Source of the DNA: Zygnema cylindricum
Taxonomy: Eukaryota; Streptophyta; Zygnematophyceae; Zygnematales; Zygnemataceae
Length of the DNA: 40,762 nucleotides
Direction of reading: 5' to 3'
Assembly: GCA_037447655.1 (NCBI GenBank)
Contig: JBBHKE010002877.1
Coordinates: forward strand, 1-40,762
A program made the translations under genes and the position numbers. Positions 21,940 through 32,500 of the stretch are shown here, piece after piece; position 1 is the first letter of the stretch; every line of letters begins with the position of its first letter. Under the pieces are notes generated by a model. The model saw only the letters and a program-made list of their open reading frames with translations, searched no databases and was not told the DNA's origin.

Positions 21940-22581
21940 CATAGTTCAAAAGTAGGTGAAAGTAGGCCCATACAGTATGCCTATTGTATGCAAAACATAC
22001 AATATGCCCTTAAGACCCATATTGTATTGGTCGAAAAATGAAAAAAAAGGTTAACAGGGTTGAGTTGCACATCGATCGCTAGAGAATTAAACGGCATGTC
22101 TAAATTTTGAAAAAAAATCGGACAAAAAATATTTTTTCTGTGAATTTTAAGGTGTTTTTTATTTAAACCGTCAGATTTGGACCATCGGACGGTCGCTGAT
22201 CAAAGTAGCGATCTTAAGAAGATCACATGAAAAGCCCATAACACAACTTACGATAGGACAATCTGTCATATTCGCGTCTGCAATTTTGAAGGCCACACTA
22301 AATAAAGCCTCAAATTGACCAATCAGGTTGCCCGTCCTCGTTTTTTTTTTTTTTTTTTCGGGTTTTCTTTCCCGCGGAATGTCATGCTACGTCGTGTCAG
22401 TTCGCTAAAAAATTTCGTCAGGTGGCGTGCGCTGTACCATGATCATACGTCAGATTCGTACGATCGTACAATAGTGCCCACAACGCACACCCATACAATA
22501 TGCCTACTCTACGCGAGTTTAGTGCCAAGTTTAGTGCGCCTACCAAAGGCCTACCATAAAAACGCCTACTTTTGAACTATG
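21940..22581 (+). mobile_element. hAT-like MITE family A, copy A2
   Basis: A 642-bp element from CATAGTTCAAAAGTAGGTG to CGCCTACTTTTGAACTATG, a near-perfect terminal inverted repeat, flanked by identical octamers CTTTGAAC (21932-21939 and 22582-22589). The 8-bp duplication supports a hAT origin. It is nearly collinear with A1. No coding capacity. Confidence 0.9.
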
Positions 22582-22589
22582 CTTTGAAC

Positions 22590-23352
22590 AATTAGGCCCT
22601 TTTGTCTCTGCAATGCCACGTCGGAAAGCTATAATTTTCCGTACATTTTTTCCTGTTCGGCCCTTGTTATGGACGCGTCGACATATCAATTGCGAAGACA
22701 GTTTATGATTCGGTCCTATTTTGATTCTAAATCTCTTCGTCCTATAGCTAACTTTGCCGACAGATATATTTCGATTATTCTTTTCGTATCAACGGTCAAA
22801 AGAACGCTGCACGGAACTGTCTTCTTGTTACTTACGTCACTGTACTAAAAAACCCCGTCACTGTACTACAAAACTATAATTACAATTGAATATGCCAGCC
22901 TTACATCTGACAGGGAAATCAAGAGAAATCGCGCACCGAGGTCACGTATCACGCTGCCCTCTTCACTTGTGTCAGATAATACTGTCACGAAGCGCTGTCA
23001 AGCACGGCTGTCAAATCAGAGCTGACCACAGTAAGTACATTTTAGTACTTATGTAGTACATTTTGGTACGTTTTACATGTTTAGGGTATGTGTACACCTG
23101 TAAAGCATCCGATTATTCCAAATGTTTAATGAAGATCTGATTGCATTACTCATAGGATGATACGAAAGTGTTGAAATGGTACATTTTAGTAATATATAAA
23201 TCAGAATAGAAGATCGCAAAGTACATTACAGTTGCGTTATTATATGTTTGTACGTTCATTCACCGTACGTTCGCTCCCCGGCCGAAGTCTTTACATCGAT
23301 GTCCAATTCGTACGGATTTGGACTATTATTCGTTTGTAGTATTCGTTTGTTT
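22590..23352. other. Non-coding stretch between MITEs
   Basis: No supported frame. Small local repeats occur (GTCACTGTACTA twice near 22848-22870; AGTACATTTTRGTAC-like words near 23034-23067). Nothing else recognised. Confidence 0.45.
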
Positions 23353-23809
23353 CATAGTTCAAAAGTAGGTGAAAGTACACCCATACAATATGCCTATTGT
23401 ACGCAAAAAATACAATATACCCTTAAGACCCATATTGTATTGGCCTCAAAATGAAATAAAATAGTAACAGGGTTGAGTTGCACATGGATCGATAGAGAAT
23501 TAAACGCCATGTCTAAATTTGAAAAAAAAAACGGACAAAAAAACCTGTTTCTCTGAGTTTTGAGCGACTTTCTAATTAAACCGTCAGATTTAGACGACCG
23601 GACAGTCGTTGATCAAAGTAGCGATCTAAGAAGATCACATGAAAAGCTTATAACACAACTTACGATAGGACTATCGTCATATTTGGACGATCGGACGGTC
23701 GCTGATCAAAGTAGCGACTTAAGACGATCACATGAAAAGCCCATAACACAACTTACGATGAAGGCGCCGACAAGAGACCTACAATAGAAACGCCTACTTT
23801 TGAACCATG
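23353..23809 (+). mobile_element. hAT-like MITE family A, copy A3 (internally rearranged)
   Basis: A 457-bp element from CATAGTTCAAAAGTAGGTG to CGCCTACTTTTGAACCATG, with identical flanking octamers GTTTGTTT (23345-23352 and 23810-23817). Compared with A1 and A2 it lacks most of the right half. Instead it carries a 93-bp tandem duplication (units at 23588 and 23681) of the GACCGGAC..GTCG..GATCAAAGTAGCGA block. Confidence 0.88.
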
Positions 23810-23886
23810 GTTTGTTTCGTAGCTTTCGTAAATTTCGTACGTCTCACACTGTACGAAAAATTGTGCGGACACTAAAAAAAAGTGCT

Positions 23887-24485
23887 TCATTTGCGCACGC
23901 GTATTTTTTGTGTCTTCCACTCAGTCTTCAGAGGGAAGCCGTCGTTGGAGACGCCGTAAATTTCCCCCTCGTCGCTTGTTCGTTGCACTTTTCAGTTTTG
24001 CACTTTCGCTTCATTTGCGCGCGCGTATTTTTATATGAGCTGCGAATCGCGGAATTTATGGCTTCTCGCGCGCATATCTTTATCTGAGCGGCGAGCCGCG
24101 AAACTTATGGCATCTTGCACGCGTATTTTTATCTGAGCGGCGAGCCGCGTAATTTATGGCGTCTCGCGCGCGTGTTTTTATCTGAGTGGCGAGCCGCGGA
24201 ACTTATGGCGTCTTGCACGCGTATTTTTATCAGAGCGGCGAGCGGCGGAATTTATGGCGTCACGCACGTGTGTATTCATCTGAGCGACGAGCCGCGGAAT
24301 TTATTTGAGCGACGAGCGGCGGAATTTATGGTATCGCCAGCGGCAGCTTCCTTAAGCCGTTTTGCGTCATTTGCGCACGTGTACTTTCATCTCTCCTCCA
24401 CTCCGTCTTTAGAAGGAAGCCGCCGTTGGAGACGCTGTAAATTCAGGCGCTTGCCGCGAGTTCGTTGTACTTTTCAGTTTTTTAG
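23887..24485 (+). repeat. 49-bp minisatellite between long direct repeats
   Basis: Units of exactly 49 bp start at 24019, 24068, 24117, 24166, 24215 and 24264 with a partial unit to about 24340. The core reads GCGCGTATTTTTATCTGAGC, then GGCGAGCCGCGGAATTTATG. The array is bordered by direct repeats of about 115 bp (about 23887-24000 and 24363-24480) sharing GGAAGCCG, CGTTGGAGACGC and TTTTCAGTTTT. The unit is not a multiple of three, so the long frames across it are accidental. Confidence 0.85.
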
Positions 24486-25460
24486 GGTATTCAGTATTGA
24501 AATTTTTTGGAATTTGAAAGTCCAAAAAAAGTACGAATTTTAGAAGTTTGAAATTGTTTTATGCACACGCTACGTAGTATTCGTTAGTTTAATCCGTGCG
24601 TTTTATGCGCATGGGACATCTATGAATCTTTATTGCAAAAATTGCGATGGCAAAACTATATATCGCATCAGAGTGCGTTTACGCACGCGAAAATCCACTG
24701 TACGGCATCAGGTACGGCACTACTCTATCAGGACCATTGACTTCATTCATACAATAAAGAGTGCGAGTTTGCTGTGCAATTTCTTGTCTTTATGCTTGCG
24801 TATGCACACTAAAGCAAAGCGTTCGTAGAGTCCGCGAGTAGTGAACATATAGCAGCCTTAGGAAGTTCAATACGTGTACGGCTAAGTACAGTATTACCTC
24901 CTTTCGGCTCAGAAAGTACGAAGCAGGTAATCTTCCGTACGTATATAACACTTTTTCCATGTGCTTACCTTCCTTCTCGACCGGCGGGAACACTGAAGTC
25001 TGTAGACAGTTACACAAAAGTGCCGATTTCTGCTCCGCGTTATAGGCTAATTACTAATTTGTAATTACACGTCAGCTGTTACTGGCCATTACCGTACACA
25101 AAACGTACACAAACCGTACACCTATATTACAAATACTATTTGAATCGTTCTCGTTTCTATGCGATCATTCCTATTTACTGGCCTGTCACGCCAGCTATAG
25201 CGTACGATAAATCACGGTACAGTCTCTATATGTACTTTCAAGTACAATACTACTGTAGCGCACAACGGAAATCTGCGTCGTCTTCACCACATATCTGATT
25301 TTACTGTCGCAGATATGTACGGTATTCCACGTGCAGCACGCATTACTGTACGTTTTTCCAGCATTCCTTAAATGGACCATCCCCAGTTGTACCTTCCTCA
25401 TCCCTCCAGCCTTTGTCCCATTCACACCAACTTTTGACATACCTTGTTGACCAATACCTT
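24486..25460. other. Non-coding stretch
   Basis: Only short chance frames on both strands. No shared repeat or RNA gene was recognised. Confidence 0.4.
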
Positions 25461-25466
25461 GCAGCT

Positions 25467-25765
25467 TCACATATATTCTTGCCCTAATTTTTGCACTGCA
25501 TCTTCTTCCATGTCTCTCTACCTTTCCTTGTAGCAATATTATAAACAGTTGAATACATATGCATATACATATACATATACATATGCATACATGTTCTTAC
25601 ATATGCATGTTATTCTTACAAAGTTACATATATATTCTTGCCCTAACTTTTCCACTATATCTTCTTCCATGTCTCCTCCTTTCCTTGTAGCAATAAAATA
25701 AATACATACATGCATATACATATACATACACATATGCATATATATTCTTACATATGCATGTTATT
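25467..25765 (+). repeat. Duplicated block with CATATA microsatellite
   Basis: A block of about 100 bp (ATATATTCTTGCCCTAA, CTTCTTCCATGTCTC, TTTCCTTGTAGCAAT) occurs at about 25470 and again at about 25628. Each copy is followed by an ACATATACATATGCATA-type microsatellite (25555-25600 and 25703-25765). It lies about 0.7-1 kb upstream of the kinase start codon. Confidence 0.75.
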
Positions 25766-26278
25766 CTTACATATTTACATATATTCCAACCCTAACTAAT
25801 TTACTTATATTCTTGCCCTAACTTTTTTCACATATATTTCATCAGTCAACTTTCTTTGATACAATTTAAAAATTTATTTTTTTGTGGTCCAAGCAGTCTC
25901 TATTTTGATCTTCATGGTCTCCCATTCATCTGGAGGATGAAAAGGTTGATGACGTCATGGTTTTTGTCTCTTTAGGTCTTATGCTTTTTGGAAAAAGCTA
26001 GGGTTTTTTTACATTTTTCCGTTTTTTTTAAGTTTCTCTCATTGTTTTTTGTTTAGCTGCTGAACCCTTGTTATGGCATTATTCTTTTTTGCTAAACAGT
26101 TTTTAGGGTTCAGGACTTTTGTTCATGACAAAAAGATATTGCCACATTAGGAAACCCTAACTTGGTCAGAAAAGAAAGGCATTTATTATTTTTTAGGCAT
26201 TTTATTTTCGGCAAATCCACTTTTTTTTTAATTCGCTTTTGGTTGTTTGCCTCTATTTTTTTGTTAGTAGTAGTTTTT

Positions 26279-26477
26279 GGTCAACTTAACCGTATTGATT
26301 CCGGTCATCTTCTAGTTCTGGTCGACTTTGGTCAACGCTGGTCAACGCTGGTCAACGACAGTCAACGCCGGTCAACGTCCGGTCAACGTCGGTCAACGCC
26401 GGTCATCGTTGGTCATTGTCGGTCATTGTCGGTCAACGTCGGTCATCGTTTGTCAACGCCGGTCAACGTTTGGTCAA
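26279..26477 (-). promoter_or_regulatory. Array of eleven W-boxes (WRKY binding motif) upstream of the kinase
   Basis: Eleven hexamers GGTCAA or AGTCAA (minus-strand TTGACC or TTGACT) begin at 26279, 26330, 26340, 26350, 26360, 26370, 26381, 26391, 26431, 26461 and 26472. All lie on the same strand and mostly at 10-11 bp steps, about one helical turn. The last ends 21 bp before the kinase ATG. TTGAC(C/T) is the established core bound by plant WRKY factors. Near-miss words GGTCAT fill several gaps in the array. It may be promoter or 5' leader; the transcription start is unknown. Confidence 0.6.
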
Positions 26478-26497
26478 CTGGCTATTTTGAAAGCTTG

Positions 26498-26534
26498 ATG
26501 GGGGGGTGTCTCTCTTCATTTCCAATCAATTCAG
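26498..26534 (+). CDS. Kinase exon 1 (acylation signal)
   Basis: It encodes [12 protein letters not shown] plus one base of codon 13, followed by the donor GTAAAA. This ATG is the first in its open frame, which has no earlier in-frame ATG. The single base G joins AT of exon 2 to make Asp13. A tiny first exon holding only the lipid-anchor signal is the reason it could be overlooked. Confidence 0.78.
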
Positions 26535-29500
26535 GTAAAATGAAAACAATGAAATTTATTATCCGAAATCATCCCCTTTCTTAAAATCCCCTTTTTTAAT
26601 ATCCCCTTTTTTTCAGATAAATTTAATGGACAGCCTGAATTGGTTTAGGAGAAAAGTAATTGTAGGGAATCTAAGTGTTTAGGGATAAAAGATGGGAAAA
26701 AAAAAACTATTTGAATAATTTTTTGTTAGCTTGGGAGGCGAAAGAAAATTTAGTTTATACTTTATATATGTAATCTGCTTCAAATTTTTCAATAGAAGGA
26801 AACATTTTTAGACCCAACAGAATTGTCGTTTTCGTTTCCGTTTCGGTTTCCTTTCCAGTTTCTGTTACATGTTCTGTATCGGTGTGGCTACGGTTTCCCT
26901 TCCAGTTTCCATTTCCGTTTCCGTTTCCTTTCCAGTTTTTTATTTTGGCTTCCGTTTCAGTTTCTCTTCCATTTTTTGTTTGTTTTTCTTTTCTGCTTCC
27001 GTTTCCGTTTCCTTTTCCGATCTGGTTTTTGTTCCATTTTTTGGTTTGGTTTCTCAGTTTCAGTTTCAGTTTCGGTTTCAATTCCGTTATTCAATTGGAC
27101 TGCGTTAGGGTTAGGAACATAATTGGGTATTCTTTCAACATAGTAAATTGATAATGAGTCAAATAAGGTGTAGGAGGATAAATTGTTGAAAGTCTGTGAA
27201 AAATGTCCCCCTCTCTCATTTTCGTCTCTCTTTTTCTCTCTCTCTCTCTCTCTCTCTCCTCCCCCTCTCCATCTCCCTCTCCCTCTCTCTCTACCCTTTC
27301 CGCCCTTTTCCTCTCCCTCTTCTTCACCCTCTCCCTCTCCCTCTCCCTCTCCCTCTCCCTCTCCCTCTCACTTAAAATAATGCCCACTTTTAGTTTTGGA
27401 AATTATTATTGTTATTTTTTGTTTTTTTGTGGAGTTAGGCAATTCGAATGCTCCATTCACTCTTTGGTGTGTGATCCCACTGTCCGCCTTTTTCTTCCTT
27501 TTTTCGTTCTGCTGTTTTTTGTCTTTTCTGCTAATTTTTGTCCTTTTCTGCTGATTTTTGTCTGTTTAAATGCAGATTTTGATGGTTCGAATATTCCAAT
27601 CACGCTTCAGTATGGAATTCGACGGTTTACATTAAAGGAACTCTCGGCGGCGACTGGAAATTTTAATGAATCTTTTGTTTTAGGAGAAGGTAGTTTTGGA
27701 AAAGTATACATTGGGCAATTAGATGATTGGCTCGAAAGCTCCTCGGATCAGAAATTAAAATTAGCAATTAAGAGATTGAATGCCGGGAGCTTTCAAGGAT
27801 TCAAGGAATGGCTGGTAAGGTTCTCTCTTCTTTGACCCTTTTTTTAAACTTTTTTTTTTCCGAAATCGGTTCTTTAGCCGTTTTTTTTTTTTTTTTTCTT
27901 TTTACGCTGTTTTTTTTTCTTTCAATTTGGAGGCAATACTTTGTTACAAAGCTTATTGCAGTACTATATGTAAAAGGTTTTTTAGGTTTTTTTAGGCTTT
28001 GTTGTAGATCAAAATCAATGTTTCAAAGAATACTTATAAGGTTTTTTTTCTTTGTCTTTTTTTCTTTCAAAAGCTGTCTACTTATCATTCACTTTATTAC
28101 TTCTCTCAATCTAAAGGGTTTCTTTCCTTTGACTTATCTAACGGAAGTCTTCTTCTTTTCTATTCGAAGGCTATGCTATTTTATAAAGCTCAACACAATA
28201 GTATATATAAAGGTCCTTCATATAAGTAAATATTGTAATTACAAATTTTGGGCTATCTTCTCTTTTCAAGTTTTAAAGAAATGTTGTTTCATGAAAATTT
28301 TAAAGCATTAGTGGTTATAATCAAAAACTCACGATGTTGTTATGAACTTGTTATGATCAAAATGCTATTCCTACACAAAAAAGAAAATACTCAAAGAAGC
28401 AAAAAAATGTTTCTTTGTGTATATCAAAGAATTGTTTTCTCATCCTTTTTTATAATTTTCTATAATTTTCTGTACTTCTAAGCAAATTTCTTTGTCCAAA
28501 AGGTAAGTAGAAAGGGTTTATGAGTAGAAAACCACGAGCATATTTTTAGTTTTTTTATGAAAATCTCGTATCGCTGTTGTTCCATATAATAAAAGATATA
28601 AACAATCCTTTTATAAAACTTTCGAAGCACTTTTCTTAAATTTTTAAAGTCAAAACCAAGGGATAGAGAGTAGATTTTAAAATTATGAGTTAGGGGAGGT
28701 GCTTTCAGGAGGTCTATCCCTTTGACCTTTTTTGACTGAAGTCTTCTCTCTAGTCTCTTTTATGAAATCCCTCTTTCCCTTATTCCCCTCTCTTCTCTCT
28801 TACTATTCTGTTCCTCCCTCCAATTTCTGTCTCTCCTCCCTTTGCTCTCTTTTTTGAACCTTTTAAAAACCTTAGGAATTCAAATTTGCAGTGAAATTCA
28901 ATCAAGGGAAGGGAAAGGAAAGGAAAAGAGAAGGAAAGGGAATGAAGAGAAATGAATGAAGAAAAACAAATCAAATTGAATCAAACGAAACAAAATGGAA
29001 CGGAACGAAAAAAAAGAACTGAAACGAAACGGAATGAAATGAAATGAAACAAAATGAAGCAAAATGAAACAAAGTGAAATGAAATGAAATAAAATGAGAT
29101 CAAATGAAATGAAATAGAATGAAATGAAATGACACAAAATGAAATGAAATAAAATGAAATGAAATAGAATGAAATGAGATAAAATGAACTTTGCAGGTGG
29201 AGGTGGTCCTACTCGCTCGTCTAAAGCACCCAAATCTCGTTCGTCTTTTGGGGTTTTGTCAAGACAATAAAGGAGTGGAGGCTTTATTGGTTTATGAATT
29301 CATGGCAAATGGGTCATTGGATTACCATCTCTTCGGTCAGTTTCCTCCCCATTTTAAAATAATAGGTGTGAAAATGGGTTTTTCTACCGGTAAATACAAA
29401 CGTGTATCGCTATTAATGTTAATGTTTTTTTTTTTACTCTTCAAAACATCTTTTCTCCGTAGACACCCGTCCCTAAAAACCCTAAAAAACTATAGAAAAC

Positions 29501-32500
29501 CCTTAAAACCCCTAAAAGCCCTAGAGAACCCTAAGAAACCCTGAAAACCCTAAAAAGTCCTAAAGAACCCTAAAAAACCCTTAAAAGCCCTATGGGAAGG
29601 TGAGATATTTGTCTTTCGATCGCAGCCGTCGGATGAAGAATACGGTAAAAGTTTATTCAGAGAAAATATGTTTTAAGTGGCAAAAATAACATTAATACTG
29701 TCTACTTTAACACTGTCTACATCAACACTAATAATGGTACACTGTTGTTATTTTTTATGATTTTTTGGAGTTTGGGTGTTCCGAAAACGTTTTTTTTTTG
29801 TTTTTGGAGGTATTTTAGCACGTAGTGAGAAATCAAACCGAGTTTGTACCCTTTTCTTACGAATTTAAAAACTGGATCGTTGACTGAATAAAGACAACAT
29901 TATTCCTTGAAAGCTATAAATTTTTTTATTTCTTAGTGAAAATTTTATTTCTTTACCTCTTAATTGTGGTCTTTGGAAGAGTTTTTCTGTCTCACTGTAT
30001 ACCTCTCTACTTCTTTCTCTATACCTCTCTCCCTTTTCCCTCTCCATTCCTCCCACTCCTTTTCTCTCTCCCCCCTCCCCTCCATCGCTTCCTCTTCCTC
30101 GCTCCCGCTTCCTCTCTCCCGCTCGTTTCCCCTCCCTCTCTCCCTCTCCCACCCTCCCACTTTCTCTCTCCCTTCATCTTTCTCTGTCCCTCTCCCTCCC
30201 TCTCCCTCCCTCTCCCTCCCTCCTACCTTGTCCTTTTTATCCCTTCCTCTCCCTTTTCTTTGCCCTTCCATCCCCTCCTCTACCTTCTTTCTCTTCCCTC
30301 CTCTCCTCTTCTTCCCCTTCCCTCCCTTCCCCTCCTTACCTCCCGACAGAAGAGCGACAGTGAGCTTTTTGACAGAAATGGACGCTTTCAGCTGTTTCTT
30401 CCCTCCCTCTCCCTGTTCCCTCCTTCCTTTTTCTTCTCCTTCCCTCCCGTTCCCTCCTTTCCCTCCTTTTCCCTCTTTTCCCTCCCTTTTCCCTCCCTTC
30501 CTTCCTGCCCCTTTTCTCCTTTCACTCACTTCACTCCTTTCCCTCCCTTCCCGCCCTTCCCGTCCTTTCCTTCCCCCATCCCTCTCTTCCCTCCCTCCCC
30601 CATCCCTCTCTTCCCTCCCTCCCCTCTCCCTCTCTCGCTCCCTCTCCCTTTCCCTCCCTCTTCCTTTTCCTTCTCCTTCCCGCTCTTCCCTCTCTTCCCC
30701 CTCTTCCCTCCCTTCCCTCCCTTCCCTCCCTTCCCAGAGAGGGAGAGAGATTTTACACTCTCTCTCTCAATTTTACACTCTAGAGAGAGAAAGAGTGAGA
30801 GAGAGTGTGAGAGAGGGACTGGTTTTTTTATATTCTTTTCCCCTCATTTCCCCATCGTTTCCTCTTTGTATTTTTCTTTTTCCAGGCAAGGAGGCGTCCA
30901 GCTGTCTTTCGTGGGAGAAGCGCTGCCGCATCGCCTGGCAGACCGCCTCTGCGTTGTCTTTTCTGCACGAACACGGAGTTATACACAGGGACGTCAAGGC
31001 CTCCAACGTGCTACTCGACGAGGTAAAAGAAGCCCTTTTTTTTAGTTTTTTTTTTGTATTTTTCTGGTTTTTTTTTTCAGTATTTTTTGGGTTTTTTTCG
31101 GGTATTTTTCCATTATTTTTTTCAGTGTTTTTTGGGTATTTTTTGGGTATTTTTTTTGTTGTTTTCTTGGTGTTTTTTTGGTGTTTTTTTTGGTCTTTTT
31201 TTTGGGTTTTTTTCTTCTTTTTTTCTCAGAGTCGGAGCGTCCTCTGTTCTCCTCAACGAGGTAAAGAAGCTTTTGAAACTTTTTCTCCTTCACTCCTCCT
31301 CCTCTCCTCCTCCCCTCCTTCCCCTTCGTCTCCTTCCCTGTTTGATGCTTTTTCATCAAACATCGGCTCCTGTTAAAAATTCAACGAAATTAAAAATTTA
31401 ATATTATTGTTTAGACTTGTGGAACAACATCCTCCTATCTGATCTTACCTTTTTCTTCATTTTCCTTTTTTCCTTATTGTCTGTTATTTTTCTTTGTCTT
31501 TTCTTTCAGTTTTCTGTTTTCTTTCTTCATCTTTTCTTTAATGTTCCGTTATCTGTCTATGTTTTTTCCTTAATTTTTTGTTATTTTTCTTTAACTTTTA
31601 CTTAGTGTTCCGTTATCTTTCTTTATCTTTTCCGTTATCTTTTGTTGTTTTTCTTTATCTTTTTTCAGGATTTCAATGCGAGGATCACAGATTTTGGATT
31701 GGCCGTGGGAGCCCCGAGTGACCAAACCCATGTGACCACCAATGTGAAGGGTACATATGGGTATTTGGACCCAAAATACGCAGAATCAGGTATAGTACTT
31801 TTTGTAAATTTTTGGGAATTTTTTGGTTTATTTTGATTAATTAGTGGGATTAAAATTCAATATAGAGTACATACGGGTAATATGCAGAATCAGGTAAAGT
31901 ATTCGGGGAAACTTTCAGAAATTTCAATTAATAATTTGGAGTAAAACTTAAATTAAAAAATTGCAATTCCAGAAGCCCAGTTGTTTCTTGTACTTAGGTC
32001 TTATTTTTTTTTTCTAGGTAGGAGTTTTAGTAAATATCGTCTGGCAAAAAATCAACAGAAAAAGACGAGGCGCAAAAATTGGAGTGGATGTCGTTGAGTG
32101 GAGAAAAAGACATGGAAATGGCACAGGAAACAATACTGGTGAAATCGAGGGAGTCCTGGAAAAACCTAAAAAAACCTAAAATACCTAAAACATCTGAAAA
32201 ACCAAAAAAAAAACTCTAGAAAACCGTAAAAAACCCTAAAAAAACCCTGAAAAAACCCTAAAAAAAGTCTGGGAGTTGGAGAACTGGCTTTTATTCTTTG
32301 TTAAATTCTGTTTCTCCCCAAATTGGGTAGATGAAGAATGAGAGATTGATGGGCACAAAATTATCTTTTTGATTTTGACGCTATTCACATTTCCTATTCA
32401 AAAATCTTTTTTTGGCATTTTAGACAAAAAATTTCCAGCCACGAATCTTATCCTTGGGCCGGAATTCACCATTTGTGGCAAGAATATGAATAAATTTCTG

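Noticed and set aside
23800-24543. Open frames across the 49-bp array
   Set aside because: The unit length is not divisible by three, so the frame changes each unit; peptides are inconsistent.
25195-25536. Minus-strand frame of 113 codons upstream of the kinase
   Set aside because: No domain, and it overlaps a duplicated microsatellite-bearing block.
26162-26497. N-terminal extension of the kinase reading frame with a hydrophobic stretch
   Set aside because: No in-frame ATG before 26498, and the extension would read through the W-box array. MGGC at 26498 is a much better start.
26755-27387. Minus-strand frames rich in Asn/Gly/Glu/Thr or Arg/Glu
   Set aside because: Direct products of hexamer and CT repeats in intron 1; no splice or start evidence.
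29936-31376. Long open frames (369 and 470 codons) in kinase intron 3
   Set aside because: They run through a C/T-only tract that lacks stops by composition. Only the 30886-31022 part is coding, as exon 4.
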